64,000 nt of DNA from Streptosporangium sp. NBC_01755 (GCF_035917995.1 NZ_CP109131.1:2604001-2668000), one strand, 5' to 3'; counted from the first letter of the stretch, positions 17,948 to 26,452 are shown. Made by a program: numbers and translations. The notes: generated by a model from the letters alone, not told the origin.

Positions 17948-19322
17948 CGCGCACCTCCCCGAGCACCGGAGGCAGGGGCAAAGGCCTCCCCGTCACTGCG
18001 GCAGCGAGGAGAGCGTCTCCGATCGACAGACCTTGTCCGGCGTACTCCCACTCGGCGATCACGAGGACGGTGTCCTCGTCGAAGAGCGGAAGCCGTCCGG
18101 TGCTGATCGCCTCGCCGCGCATGTAGTCGGTGCGTTCCTGGCGGATGTCGCCGAGGGTGGTGGAGTAGCGGCGGCTCTTGGTGGAGAAGTGGCCGCGGAA
18201 ACCCAGCATGTTCGCCCATTTGATGAGCCGGAGTTCGGTCAGCTCGTCGAGGGCGCCCAGGCGCAGGCATTCGGCGATGAGCCGCCGAGCGTGGTCCCGA
18301 ATCGGTAGCGCGGTGAGGTCATCGAGGGGGTTGATACGCCGGTCCAGGGTGCCGACGCATTCGGCGGCTTTCGTGGCGTACTTGGCAATGTAGGCGGCTA
18401 CGGCCTGGTCGGTGAGGTCACCGTCCATGGTGATCTGGCGGACGTCGAGTTGGGTGCCCCAGCCAAAGGCCCGCGCGGGTTCACCGGGCACCGTGGGAAC
18501 GGTGACCGCGATGGCGGAGGCGGCATGCTGTACGGCGTCGGTCACCAGGTCGGCCGTTGCCCAGGTCGGTGGAGGCGTAGCCGGCCCCTCGGGTCCGTCG
18601 ACGCGAATGACCGCGTGAAAGTGGACGACCCCGCGCCGTTGGTACTCGGCGACCTTGGCGAAGGAGAGCATGGCCTGTTGCCGTAGCTCCCGCTGGGTCA
18701 GTCCGGCGAGTTTGGCAACGCGTCGGCGGAGTGCCAGCGTGAAGCGCCGCCAGAGTTCCGGGGACATGGCGTTGAACAGCACCGAGCCCGCGTAGTCGTA
18801 GCAGTCCGGGCAGAGCGGTTCGCCGAGGCGTTGTTCGTCGGCCCCGTGCCGAGCCGTGCAGGACATGACCCGTCCGTGTGGGCAGGTCTTGGCGTCGCGT
18901 CGAGCGTGGCAGGGCAGGACGGTGCCGTTCTTTTCCCGCCGGGTGTGGACGGTTCCGAAGGAGGGGGCGGTCAGCGTGACGAACAGGCAGGGATGGGCGG
19001 TGACCGAGGCCGGGACGCCCTTGCCACCGACCAGGCCCGCGCGGATGAGTTGGTAGGTGTCGGCCCGGTAGGTCTCGGCGCAGGCCGGGCAGCGCGAGGC
19101 GCGCCGGGTCTTGCACGGGACGCGAAGGATGCCGTCCGGTTCGGTCGCGGTGGTGTAGGTGTGCAGTCGGTTCCCGGTCGCGGGGTCGAGGTGGTGGACG
19201 TGGCCGCGCAGGTGGATGGGCTGTCGACAGCCGCCGGTCCGGCGGATCTGGGAGGCCCAGCGGGCATATTGGGGATCATGAAGCCGGTCGATCATCCCGG
19301 CTACCGCGTGGGTGCTTGGCAT
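17934..19322 (-). CDS. repSA: RepSA-type replication initiator (HUH Rep)
   Basis: This 462-aa protein starts at ATG 19322 (MPSTHAVAGMIDRLHD), the usual start region of AICE Rep proteins. Cys pairs near 70-90 (CKTRRASRCPACAETY) and 137-177 suggest zinc binding. The HUH metal motif is GVVHFHAVIRVDG (H234-x-H236) and the nicking tyrosines fall in AAYIAKYATKAAE (Y311, Y315). It would nick the double-strand origin for rolling-circle copying after excision. Long basic upstream reading in the same frame is not taken as coding because it lacks a ribosome site and is Arg/Pro-biased. Confidence 0.92.
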   Translation of the reverse strand: MPSTHAVAGMIDRLHDPQYARWASQIRRTGGCRQPIHLRGHVHHLDPATGNRLHTYTTATEPDGILRVPCKTRRASRCPACAETYRADTYQLIRAGLVGGKGVPASVTAHPCLFVTLTAPSFGTVHTRREKNGTVLPCHARRDAKTCPHGRVMSCTARHGADEQRLGEPLCPDCYDYAGSVLFNAMSPELWRRFTLALRRRVAKLAGLTQRELRQQAMLSFAKVAEYQRRGVVHFHAVIRVDGPEGPATPPPTWATADLVTDAVQHAASAIAVTVPTVPGEPARAFGWGTQLDVRQITMDGDLTDQAVAAYIAKYATKAAECVGTLDRRINPLDDLTALPIRDHARRLIAECLRLGALDELTELRLIKWANMLGFRGHFSTKSRRYSTTLGDIRQERTDYMRGEAISTGRLPLFDEDTVLVIAEWEYAGQGLSIGDALLAAAVTGRPLPLPPVLGEVRDASA

Positions 19323-19423
19323 GATGGGGTGTCCCTTCCGGGCTTTCGAGGTTCGGTGCGGGATGGCCCCCGACGTGGCGGACGTCTTGGCGGATGTGTG
19401 GTCACGCCGGGGGCGCCAAGGGC

Positions 19424-19552
19424 TCAGGTGAAGCCGAGTCCCTCGCAGTGCTCGCAGGTCTGGCCGTGACTGTCGACGCCGGTCCCGCCGCAGCAGCACA
19501 GCCAGCGCTTGGGCGCGAGGTCGACGAGCGGGGCGTCCTGGTTGTCGGTCAC
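19424..19552 (-). CDS. Small zinc-knuckle protein in the AICE operon
   Basis: This 42-aa ORF starts at GTG 19552 after a strong GGAGGTG site. Its sequence WLCCCGGTGVDSHGQTCEHC shows a CxC...CxxC pattern like half of a DnaJ-type zinc finger. The start overlaps the stop of the upstream 58-aa ORF by GTGA. Small CxxC proteins at this position occur in related elements; the function is unknown. Confidence 0.65.
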   Translation of the reverse strand: MTDNQDAPLVDLAPKRWLCCCGGTGVDSHGQTCEHCEGLGFT

Positions 19553-19725
19553 GTGATCCACCTCCTCCCGGTGCGCTTGGGCGCGGTATCGAGGAACACA
19601 CGCCAGGTGTGTGGCCGCTCATGGAGCGGCAGAACCGGCGAGACCGAGCCGACCGGGAGGATCGTGCGGATCTTGTTGGCGGCGTGGACGATTTCGGCGT
19701 AGGTGCCGTCGATGCGGATGCGCAT
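19549..19725 (-). CDS. Small AICE hypothetical protein
   Basis: This 58-aa ORF starts at ATG 19725 after AGGAAAG. It begins MRIRIDGTYAEIVHAANKIR and ends RVFLDTAPKRTGRRW. It has predicted beta-alpha character and no Cys. It overlaps the next ORF by four bases and follows the 116-aa ORF by 17 bp, so it belongs to the repSA operon. The role is unknown. Confidence 0.68.
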   Translation of the reverse strand: MRIRIDGTYAEIVHAANKIRTILPVGSVSPVLPLHERPHTWRVFLDTAPKRTGRRWIT

Positions 19726-19742
19726 GGGGGTCTCTTTCCTGG

Positions 19743-20093
19743 TCAGGCGGTAAGGGGCGAGGTGACGGGGTCGGGGGTGATGCACCCGTCGTAGGAGGTG
19801 TTGGCCCGGTGGCGAGCACGAGCGGCGGCGAGGATGCCCACGGCCGTGTACTCGACCGGCCCGAAGGTGCGACAGGCCCGGTAGTGGTCGTGCTCGGAGT
19901 CGCCGGAGTCCACCTCGCTGCCGAGGAGAGCGGCGACGGCCTCTACCTCGGCGCGGATGTCGTCGTCGGCCCCTTGGGCGAAGTAGGTGAGCCCGGCGAA
20001 CGAGGGGACGGGAACGGTGGGGTTGGCCTCCAGGAAGGTGGCCAGGTCGACCAAGCCCTTGATGAGAGCGGCGCGGGCAGTGGTGCCGGGCAT
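19743..20093 (-). CDS. AICE hypothetical protein, 116 aa
   Basis: It starts at ATG 20093 with an AGGAG site. The N-terminal half is helical (MPGTTARAALIKGLVDLATFL); the middle is acidic (ADDDIRAEVEAVAALLG); His/Asp-rich EHDHYRAC follows. No known domain. It is the conserved-type filler gene between DUF2637 and repSA, with 17-bp spacing on both sides showing operon membership. Confidence 0.7.
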   Translation of the reverse strand: MPGTTARAALIKGLVDLATFLEANPTVPVPSFAGLTYFAQGADDDIRAEVEAVAALLGSEVDSGDSEHDHYRACRTFGPVEYTAVGILAAARARHRANTSYDGCITPDPVTSPLTA

Positions 20094-20110
20094 GGGGTTC
20101 TCCTTGGTAT

Positions 20111-20812
20111 TCAGGCGGGTTCGGGGCTGTCGCGCAGGGTGCGCAGCAGGTCGGAGGCGAGCTGACTGGACACCCCGAGTCGAGTGCGCAGGGCGTCGCG
20201 GGTGATGGGTCTGCCGTGCCGGGTGTGGTGTTCGTCGGCGACGCGGCGCGCGTAGTCGAGAAGCTCGCCTGTCGGCCCGGGAGCGTTCTGACCGTTCTCG
20301 GCGCCGTTCTGGTTCGGTTCGGCCGGAGCGGGCGACGGTGCGAGCGCGGCAGGTTCGGCCGGGGTCTGCGGTACGGCGTCCGGAACGAGAACGGGAGTCG
20401 GGGACGGTTCGGGACGAGGGGCGGAGGAGCGGCGCTCCAGCATGGAGACCGCGATCAGGAATGCTCCGGCCGGGGTCGCGGCGGTGATCCAGCCCCAGGC
20501 CGATGGTTCGGCTTGGGCGAGGTTCGCGGCCAGGGACAGGGCGATCCCGCCGACGAGGACGAGGGTCGGCCAGGAGATCCACCCGTTGCGTTGGCGTCCG
20601 TTCTTCTTGTCGCGCTGACGTTCCCGCGCGGCCATGACACAGGTGAGGTCGACGCAGACCGCTATGGCCCAGGCCATCCAGCCGGCTTGGCCGTGTTCGG
20701 TGGCGGTGTCGCGGATGTGGGTGAAGCTGCCCGCCCCGGCGATGAGCGCGAGGATCAGCACCGGCGCGGAGTCGGCCAGCCGTACGGCCAGACCAGGAGC
20801 GGTCGTGGTCAC
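20111..20812 (-). CDS. DUF2637 membrane protein (Spd-like, plasmid spread)
   Basis: This 233-aa protein starts at GTG 20812 after GGAGGAAT. Four membrane helices fall in residues 15-130, including APVLILALIAGAGSF, AGWMAWAIAVCVDLTCVMAA and TLVLVGGIALSLAANLA, the DUF2637 signature. A Pro/Ala-rich linker and a C-terminal HTH-like segment (RPITRDALRTRLGVSSQLASDLL) follow. Such genes sit next to traB in AICEs and are linked to intramycelial spread of the element. It follows traB by 34 bp. Confidence 0.85.
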   Translation of the reverse strand: MTTTAPGLAVRLADSAPVLILALIAGAGSFTHIRDTATEHGQAGWMAWAIAVCVDLTCVMAARERQRDKKNGRQRNGWISWPTLVLVGGIALSLAANLAQAEPSAWGWITAATPAGAFLIAVSMLERRSSAPRPEPSPTPVLVPDAVPQTPAEPAALAPSPAPAEPNQNGAENGQNAPGPTGELLDYARRVADEHHTRHGRPITRDALRTRLGVSSQLASDLLRTLRDSPEPA

Positions 20813-20846
20813 GAGAAATTCCTCCTTCCGAAGGGTGGCGAAGGGG

Positions 20847-22223
20847 TCAGGCGACGAGTTCGGCAGTGTCGTTGACGCCGGGCAGCTCATGGCCGAGGCC
20901 GGAGGCGGCCACCTGGTTCCACGAAGGCGCCATCTCGGCGTAGGCGTGTGCGGCGTGTTCTGCGGCGGTGGTGGAGACGTAGCCGGACCGGGCGCGATGC
21001 CACCGGCCGTCAGAGCCGGTGATCACGGCCACGCCGGGCAGTTCCGGCGCGATGGAGCGGGCGGCGACCAGCGCGTCGGGGTCGAGGTCGCCCAGCGTCA
21101 TCACGGCGGTTTCCGGGTCGTTGACTCGGTGGCAGACCCGGCCGCCGATCTGGGCACGCAGCGCGGTAACTCCGGGGCCGAGGTCGGAGCCGATCCGCTG
21201 ACCGGAAAGCACGAGGTGAATGCCGAACGCGCGGCCGAGCTGGGCGATGCGCAGCAGCGCGGTAGCCGTACGGGTGACCTGATCCTTTTCCGCCTTGTCA
21301 GCGGTCAGGAACAGCTCTGCCAGCTCATCGACCAGGACCACGACGGGGATCGGACGGGAGGCGTCGGGCAGTTGCCAGACGTCGCGCACCCCGTAGCGGC
21401 GACAGGCCAGCATCCGAGCGCCCATCACCGCGATCAGGTCGCTCAGCAGGTCGAGGCACTCGGCGCGACTGGTGGCCAGCGCGGTCAACCGGGAGGCGTA
21501 GGCCGACAGCTCGACCCCGCCCTTGAGGTCGAAGCCGACCAGCGCGACCGGTTGCGGGGCCAGCCCGACGATGAGCGCATTGATCAGGTTGGACTTGCCC
21601 GACTGGGTGGCGCCGGCGTTCATCCAGTGCGGGATGAGCCGGAAGTCCATCCGCCAGGCCGCGCCGGTCTCCAGCACCCCGACGATAGGCCGGAGCAGGT
21701 CATCGGCCCGCCAACCGTCCCGAGGTTCGGTTGGAGGCATGGCGGGAGCAACGTGAGTAAGCGGGTCACGGGTGATGCCCTGGAGGGTGACGCGGCCAGG
21801 CCGGGAGCCGACGATGCGAACCGCCTCGATGCGCCAGGCGTGCGCGAGCCGTTCACAGACCTTGGCGTAGTCATCGGGCACCTGGCCGTCGAGGAGGTGG
21901 AAGGTGATGCGGAAGCCGTGCCGCAGGGGCCGGGGCAGGCCCATCCACGGCTTGGTGTCGACGGCGACCCGCTGGAAGCGCCGCTTGACCTGAACGACGC
22001 CGGTCGAGGCGACCAGGCCGGGGACGGTGGTGAACCACCACCGGTGCCGCTTCTTGGTGAGCCCGCAGCCGGAGGCGACGTGTCGCCAGGACCAGCGCAG
22101 CCACAGGGCTTTACGCGGGAAGACCAGGACGTACCAGTAGGACAGCGGAGCCCAGCGCCGCCAGGCCAGCAGCGCGAGCAGGATGGCGAGGACTTTGAAC
22201 AGGGGATGGTCGAGGGTGATCAC
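20847..22223 (-). CDS. traB: FtsK/SpoIIIE-type DNA translocase (TraB/TraSA)
   Basis: This 458-aa protein has a membrane segment at about 8-22, then a cytosolic FtsK ATPase domain at 170-420. Walker A is NAGATQSGKSNL (204-211) and Walker B VVVLVDELAEL (294-304). The sensor region LVLSGQRIGSDLGPGVTALRAQIGGR is near 345. TraB hexamers pump double-stranded plasmid DNA between mycelia, the only transfer protein that pSAM2-type elements need. The ATG at 22223 overlaps the SCO3933-like stop by four bases. The last residues (PGVNDTAELVA) may bind clt repeats, which I could not place. Confidence 0.93.
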   Translation of the reverse strand: MITLDHPLFKVLAILLALLAWRRWAPLSYWYVLVFPRKALWLRWSWRHVASGCGLTKKRHRWWFTTVPGLVASTGVVQVKRRFQRVAVDTKPWMGLPRPLRHGFRITFHLLDGQVPDDYAKVCERLAHAWRIEAVRIVGSRPGRVTLQGITRDPLTHVAPAMPPTEPRDGWRADDLLRPIVGVLETGAAWRMDFRLIPHWMNAGATQSGKSNLINALIVGLAPQPVALVGFDLKGGVELSAYASRLTALATSRAECLDLLSDLIAVMGARMLACRRYGVRDVWQLPDASRPIPVVVLVDELAELFLTADKAEKDQVTRTATALLRIAQLGRAFGIHLVLSGQRIGSDLGPGVTALRAQIGGRVCHRVNDPETAVMTLGDLDPDALVAARSIAPELPGVAVITGSDGRWHRARSGYVSTTAAEHAAHAYAEMAPSWNQVAASGLGHELPGVNDTAELVA

Positions 22224-22567
22224 AGGTCCGCCCCCGCTCTGGCGTGGTCGGCGGAGCCCGCGGGGAGGAAGGAGGTAGCCCGGTAGGAGATGCCCCAGCG
22301 TCCGCCCTGCTCCCAGACGTAGCCGACCAGGCCGACCGGGACGACCTCCTCACCGGCGGTGATCTGCGGCTCAGGGGTGGTGCTGACCTTGACCAGCTCC
22401 ATCCGGTTGAACTCGTCCTCGACCAGGAGGGTGAGCTCGTACATGACGTTGCCGTTCTTGTCGCGCTTGATCTCGCCGGTGTCCTTGCTGACGAGGCGGG
22501 GCTTGGCGGGCTTGACGCAGGTGATCTGGAGCTTGGTGACGTCGACGGGGATGGGGATGGTGCGCAT
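22220..22567 (-). CDS. SCO3933-family AICE regulatory-type protein
   Basis: This 115-aa protein begins RTIPIPVDVTKLQITCVKPA. It has the family features KPRLVSKDTGEIKRDKNGNV, a central beta region (VVPVGLVGYVWEQGGRWGIS) and an OB-like predicted fold. It is the first gene of the minus-strand transfer-replication operon, facing the GntR repressor across a 137-bp operator region. The family is annotated as regulatory in Streptomyces AICEs without biochemical proof. Confidence 0.8.
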   Translation of the reverse strand: MRTIPIPVDVTKLQITCVKPAKPRLVSKDTGEIKRDKNGNVMYELTLLVEDEFNRMELVKVSTTPEPQITAGEEVVPVGLVGYVWEQGGRWGISYRATSFLPAGSADHARAGADL

Positions 22568-22584
22568 GGTCGTTCCTTTGCTAG

Positions 22585-22624
22585 ATGGAATGCTTAGAAC
22601 ACATGGAACACTTGGAGTTCTATG
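22585..22624. promoter_or_regulatory. Tandem 9-bp operator array between tra operon and GntR
   Basis: Four abutting 9-mers read ATGGAATGC, TTAGAACAC, ATGGAACAC and TTGGAGTTC, ending in an inverted GTTCTATG half. It lies in the divergent region between the SCO3933-like gene and GntR 1. Related GAACAC half-sites precede GntR 2 (26453-26488). This suggests a KorSA-type operator. Confidence 0.6.
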
Positions 22625-22704
22625 TTGTCAATGAGTTCTTCGGCGGCTTGGTTGGTTTCTTTACGAGGGTGTGCTGAACTGGAAGCGAGAGCAGACGAGC
22701 GCAG

Positions 22705-23088
22705 ATGAGACGGACGAAGCAGATGGTGGAGAAGACCGGCCAGCCGGCCTACTTGCAGATCGTCGACGAGCTGCGCGGCCAGATCCGTACCGGCTCACTC
22801 ACGCCCGGCACCGCGCTGCCCTCAATCGCCCAGCTGGGCGAGCGCTTCGACGTCTCCGCCAGCGTGGTCAAGGCCGCGATTAGCGTGCTGCGCACCGAGG
22901 GACTGGTGATCGGCCAGCAGGGCAAGGGCGTGTTCGTCCGCCAACCCCCCGCCGAGGCTCCCAGGCCCGAGACGCCGGACGTGAACGCCGAGATCCTGGA
23001 CCAGCTTGCCCAGACGCGCCAGAGCGTCAAGGAGCTGGGTGATCGACTCGCCGCTCTAGAGGCGGCAGTGTTCGCAGAGCCGAAGTAA
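22705..23088 (+). CDS. GntR-family repressor (KorSA-like), GntR 1
   Basis: This 127-aa protein may start at 22705 or at the in-frame ATG 22723; neither has a strong ribosome site. The winged helix is at about 12-80: PAYLQIVDELRGQIRTGSL, TALPSIAQLGERFDVSASVVK and the wing GLVIGQQGKGVFVR. A short coiled-coil tail (about 95-125) replaces the usual ligand domain. It faces the tra-rep-xis-int operon across the 9-bp repeats, as KorSA does in pSAM2, and probably represses replication and transfer genes. Confidence 0.85.
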   Translation: MRRTKQMVEKTGQPAYLQIVDELRGQIRTGSLTPGTALPSIAQLGERFDVSASVVKAAISVLRTEGLVIGQQGKGVFVRQPPAEAPRPETPDVNAEILDQLAQTRQSVKELGDRLAALEAAVFAEPK

Positions 23089-23173
23089 TCTCACCGATCC
23101 GGCAAGCCAACTCGTCCAGCTCTGCCCGAATCGCGGCCAATTCCCAGCTAATCCGCTGTGGGTCGACGTTCAC
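23027..23173 (-). CDS. Small coiled-coil ORF convergent with GntR 1
   Basis: This 48-aa frame runs from GTG 23173, with a perfect GGGAGG site, to a TGA at 23027, overlapping the GntR 3' end on the other strand. It reads VNVDPQRISWELAAIRAELD and continues as a heptad-like helix. Similar short helical ORFs occur in AICEs, but the antisense overlap makes this a tentative call. From 23174 to 23362 no gene is seen. Confidence 0.45.
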   Translation of the reverse strand: MNVDPQRISWELAAIRAELDELACRIGEITSALRTLPPLERRVDHPAP

Positions 23174-23362
23174 GGGTTCCTCCCTTGCTCTGCGGTGCGT
23201 TTCGCCTTTCGAGATGGCTTAAGTTCACCGTGAGCTGGGGGTTTCCGGTATCACACCGATCTAGTTAAGCTTCTTCAGTTCCCTTCAACGACCGTTTACA
23301 CAAGCGTTTTCATATGCACGACCGCACACCGCGCCACCTCCCCGAAGCGTGAAGGCGAAAGT

Positions 23363-24406
23363 ATGCAACTGAAGACGACCCAGCGACCAGGCTGGACCCC
23401 CTCCCGCCTGCGGGAACACCGCGAAGCCCACGGCCTCACCCTGGAAGCCGCAGGCGAACGGCTGCGCCAGGCGGCCAGCGGCCACGGCCTGAGCGTCCCC
23501 GCGGCCAACTTCCAAACACTCTGGGGACACGAGCAAGGAACCGTGTTCCCCGGACCGCATTACCGGCGTGCTTACTGCCTGCTTTACCAGGCCACCGAAC
23601 CCGAACTAGGGTTTCGCCCCCCTCTGCCCGGTGAATCACAGAAAGCGGAAATTGTGATTTCCGATTTGCCCGCACCCGCCGATCCCGCCGCCGACAACGC
23701 CGCCGCCCAGGTCATCGAGGAGACATTCACCAAGGTCTCCATCGGCGGCATCGAGTCCAGCGATTCCCCGCCGGGACTTCTTCGCAGCCGAGTGGTCGAC
23801 GCCTGGCGCCGACGCCACGGCGGAGGCAGCCCCCGCCCCATCCTCGCCCTGGTCGGCGGGTACGCCGGATCAGGCAAGACCGAGTTCTCTCGCTTCCTGT
23901 CCGACATCACCGGCTGGGCGTTCCTGGACAAGGACTCCCTGACCCGCTCCATCGTGGAGCGGCTGCTCGTCTCTCTGGGAGGCGACCCCAACGACCGCCA
24001 CACCGACCTGTATCTCAAAGAGGTCCGCCCCCTGGAGTACCGGTGCCTGATGGAGACCGCGTGGGACAACCTCAACGTCGGCACCTCGGCCATCCTGGCG
24101 GCCCCGTTCATCGCCGAACTCAAAGACGAGGCGTGGTTCGCCCGCCTGGAGAACCGATGCGCAGCCAAGGGAATCGACGTCGCGGCGATCTGGGTCCGCT
24201 GTGATCCCGAGTCGATGCGCGAGTACATCGAGTTCCGCGGCGCCGCCCGTGATGCGTGGAAGCTGAGCAACTGGGAGGAGTACGCCGCCAGTCTGAACGT
24301 CGAGGCCAGTCCGCCCACCGCACACGTCACCATCGACAACCGGCTTGGCGCGGCGATCAGCCTTGCCGACCAGACCCGCGAAACGCTCAAGCGGATCCTG
24401 ACGTGA
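23363..24406 (+). CDS. HTH-P-loop kinase-like protein (zeta-toxin-like fold)
   Basis: In this 347-aa protein residues 10-75 resemble a Cro/CI helix-turn-helix (SRLREHREAHGLTLEAAGERL ... ). Residues 155-345 form a P-loop domain with ILALVGGYAGSGKTEFSRFL (Walker A near 160) and DKDSLTRSIVERLL. An RLENRCAAKGI lid region and WVRCDPESMREYIEFRG follow, as in zeta-toxin and chloramphenicol-phosphotransferase relatives. It would phosphorylate a small molecule or act as a regulated ATPase; the substrate is unknown. Its stop overlaps the start of the next kinase-like gene (GTGA), so the two act as a unit. Confidence 0.7.
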   Translation: MQLKTTQRPGWTPSRLREHREAHGLTLEAAGERLRQAASGHGLSVPAANFQTLWGHEQGTVFPGPHYRRAYCLLYQATEPELGFRPPLPGESQKAEIVISDLPAPADPAADNAAAQVIEETFTKVSIGGIESSDSPPGLLRSRVVDAWRRRHGGGSPRPILALVGGYAGSGKTEFSRFLSDITGWAFLDKDSLTRSIVERLLVSLGGDPNDRHTDLYLKEVRPLEYRCLMETAWDNLNVGTSAILAAPFIAELKDEAWFARLENRCAAKGIDVAAIWVRCDPESMREYIEFRGAARDAWKLSNWEEYAASLNVEASPPTAHVTIDNRLGAAISLADQTRETLKRILT

Positions 24407-24996
24407 GCCCGCAGGGGATCGTCTTGTACGGCCCGCCCGCCAGCGGCAAGGACACCATCACCGCCGCTCTGACTCGGCTGGATTCGCGGTTCACGTTGCT
24501 GCCCAAGCTCAAGGTCGGCACCGGCCGAGCCGACGGGTACGAGTTCGTCAGCGCCGAACACCTGGACAAGCTCCGCCAGGCGGGCCGACTGGTTGCCGAG
24601 ACCCGCCGCTACGGCAACGTCTACGCCATCGACCGCCAGAGCATCGAAGACCGCCACGCCGCCGGCTACGTGCCCGTCGTGCACATGGGCAACCTCGGCG
24701 ACCTGCGCCGCCTGATTGGCCGAACCCCGGATTCCTGGTTGCGCGTACTGCTGTGGGTTTCCCGCGAGGTCACCGAACAGCGATCCCGAAGCCGCGGCGA
24801 CGTCGACACCGCCAAGCGCCTTACCGCGTGGGATGAGACGCTCACCGACCTGGAGACGAACAGCGACACCGGGTTCTTTCACCTGCGCATCCACACCGAT
24901 CGTCTCGGCGCCGAGGCGGCAGCACGGGAGATCACGGGTGCTTACGATCGGCTCCGGCAGGCCGGTTGTCCCCAGGCGGAGGGGTGCCGCCCTTGA
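24403..24996 (+). CDS. Guanylate-kinase-like P-loop protein
   Basis: This 197-aa protein starts at GTG 24403 inside the previous gene's stop. Walker A is VLYGPPASGKDTITAAL at residues 7-20. A substrate region (KVGTGRADGYEFVSAEHLDKL) like the GMP-binding loop follows, then YGNVYAIDRQSIEDRHAAG, and an Arg-rich lid SREVTEQRSRSRGDVDTAKR. Nucleoside-monophosphate kinase fold; actual substrate unknown. Being a second small kinase tied to an HTH-kinase, it suggests a nucleotide-signalling or toxin-antitoxin-like pair. The 3' end overlaps the convergent gene at 24932. Confidence 0.65.
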   Translation: MSPQGIVLYGPPASGKDTITAALTRLDSRFTLLPKLKVGTGRADGYEFVSAEHLDKLRQAGRLVAETRRYGNVYAIDRQSIEDRHAAGYVPVVHMGNLGDLRRLIGRTPDSWLRVLLWVSREVTEQRSRSRGDVDTAKRLTAWDETLTDLETNSDTGFFHLRIHTDRLGAEAAAREITGAYDRLRQAGCPQAEGCRP

Positions 24997-25486
24997 GACG
25001 GGCCTCTACCTCTGCCGGGATCAGGTCGAGCCGCCACCAGGTACCGCACTCTCGACACCGGGCACCGTCGGGCAGGGGATTGGGACGGGTCCACTCCACG
25101 TCATCGTGAGGGCAGTCAGCCGAAGTCGCGTAGCTGCGTGCGCACCGCTCGGCCGTGACCGATGACTCATCGGCCGTCACGATCAGCGGCGCGTCACTCT
25201 GACCGCGCCCGCAGTGCGGACATACCAGCGGTATCCCGTTCAGCCGGTCCTCGATGTCGTGCTGTTCGTCGGCCAGCCGGAGGAGTTCCTCGGCGGTCTC
25301 GGCGAGCAGGTGCCCGGTGAGCCCGGCGAGCATCTCGTGCTCGGTCAGCGTGCGGTCGGGGTCGCGGTGCGCGGAGAAGACACCCCACCCGCTTTGTTCG
25401 GTTCGCCATCCCTCGATCGTCGGCCCAGCACCCACCGCGGGCAAAGGCCACCCAGTCGGAAGCTGTTGAGCGAACCGTTCAGACAT
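24932..25486 (-). CDS. Cassette protein C, copy 1: zinc-finger hypothetical
   Basis: This 184-aa protein has two CxxC pairs: VCPHCGRGQSDAPLIVTADE near 87 and CRECGTWWRLDLIPAEV near 142, a rubredoxin-like zinc site. The N-terminus has PLPAVGAGPTIEGWRTEQSG. A close paralogue is at 60381-60893 and a deleted copy at 40242-40511. It is the last gene of a minus-strand trio headed by the 108-aa ORF at 26266 and opposite GntR 2. The function is unknown. Confidence 0.72.
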   Translation of the reverse strand: MSERFAQQLPTGWPLPAVGAGPTIEGWRTEQSGWGVFSAHRDPDRTLTEHEMLAGLTGHLLAETAEELLRLADEQHDIEDRLNGIPLVCPHCGRGQSDAPLIVTADESSVTAERCARSYATSADCPHDDVEWTRPNPLPDGARCRECGTWWRLDLIPAEVEARLKGGTPPPGDNRPAGADRKHP

Positions 25487-25565
25487 GCCTGCCTTCTTTC
25501 GTCGTGGCGGGTGTGGTGAGGCGTGACGGGCGCTCCCCTCCCGAGGCCGGCGCCGTCACGACCGT

Positions 25566-25943
25566 TCAGAGGGTCACCATCCCGCCGAGCGCGAAAGACG
25601 GCCGAGGCCACAGCAGCACGGGGGAATGGTTGAACAAGGTGGTGATCAGGGAGGCATCCGCAGGGAACGAGCAGAACACCGACAGCAGGAACGTCGACGG
25701 CTTCCACCAGGAGCCGCCACTTCCCAGCCGGTCGAGCCCGGTGACGTGTCCCCACACGAGATCAGCGGATCGCTGTCCGCGCTCGTACTCCTCACCCTGG
25801 ACCGGGGCGATCCGAAACGGCTGGTCACGGTCGCGCTCGAAGGCCAGGAAGTATCCCGGGCGGAGATCTTCCGCAGGCCGTACCACGGCCCCGACAGCCA
25901 CCCAGCGCGGACGAACCAGCGGCTTCCCCTCAGGCGCGGTCAT
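25566..25943 (-). CDS. Cassette protein B, copy 1
   Basis: This 125-aa protein starts at ATG 25943, overlapping the upstream stop (ATGA). It contains the motif PAEDLRPGYFLAFERDRDQPFR. It ends with a hydrophobic stretch FLLSVFCSF and ASLITTLFNHSPVLL. Closely similar to 60980-61336. No known domain. The conserved trio implies a joint role. Confidence 0.68.
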   Translation of the reverse strand: MTAPEGKPLVRPRWVAVGAVVRPAEDLRPGYFLAFERDRDQPFRIAPVQGEEYERGQRSADLVWGHVTGLDRLGSGGSWWKPSTFLLSVFCSFPADASLITTLFNHSPVLLWPRPSFALGGMVTL

Positions 25944-26266
25944 ACCGGGTACGCCGCTTTCTGGTCCGGTTCCGGCAGTGGATGGATCTGCCGCAGCTCC
26001 GCGTACCGCAGGGCGACACGATGCGCGGCCCGGCCGGGCTCTGCGGCCGGGTGCCGGGCGTAGACGGGACGGTACTGGCGAGGGTTCCAGCCGGTACGCC
26101 ACCAGAACTGATCCCCGCGGCACCACACGATCAGATCCACCCAGACCGACACGAGCGCCAGCCCGTACCCGTCATGTACATCAGCGGCGATCCCGTACCG
26201 GGCCAGGGCCTCACGGAGTTCTTCGGCAGCCCTTACCGCTGTGTCGTCGGGGAAGGTCGCGGTCAC
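25940..26266 (-). CDS. Cassette protein A, copy 1
   Basis: This 108-aa protein has AAEELREALARYGIAADVHD and then a Trp-rich middle (LIVWCRGDQFWWRTGWNPRQY). It ends with a helix HRVALRYAELRQIHPLPEP. Paralogue at 61333-61710. It is transcribed away from GntR 2, 262 bp apart across tandem operator-like repeats, so it is probably regulated by that GntR. Function unknown. Confidence 0.7.
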   Translation of the reverse strand: MTATFPDDTAVRAAEELREALARYGIAADVHDGYGLALVSVWVDLIVWCRGDQFWWRTGWNPRQYRPVYARHPAAEPGRAAHRVALRYAELRQIHPLPEPDQKAAYPV

Positions 26267-26452
26267 GGCTCACTCCCTTCTCCACGTCGTTCGGCGACAG
26301 CTCTTGGTGGGTGGGCATCAGTGAGCGGAACCCGGAACCGTGTCCCTTGGCGCCCTCCAGCACCAGGGGACGGGACCGGTGTGGGGAAGCGGTCCCGAGC
26401 TGGCACGTAGGCCACCGCTCACCGATGCCATGGCCGCATCATAGACATGCAA

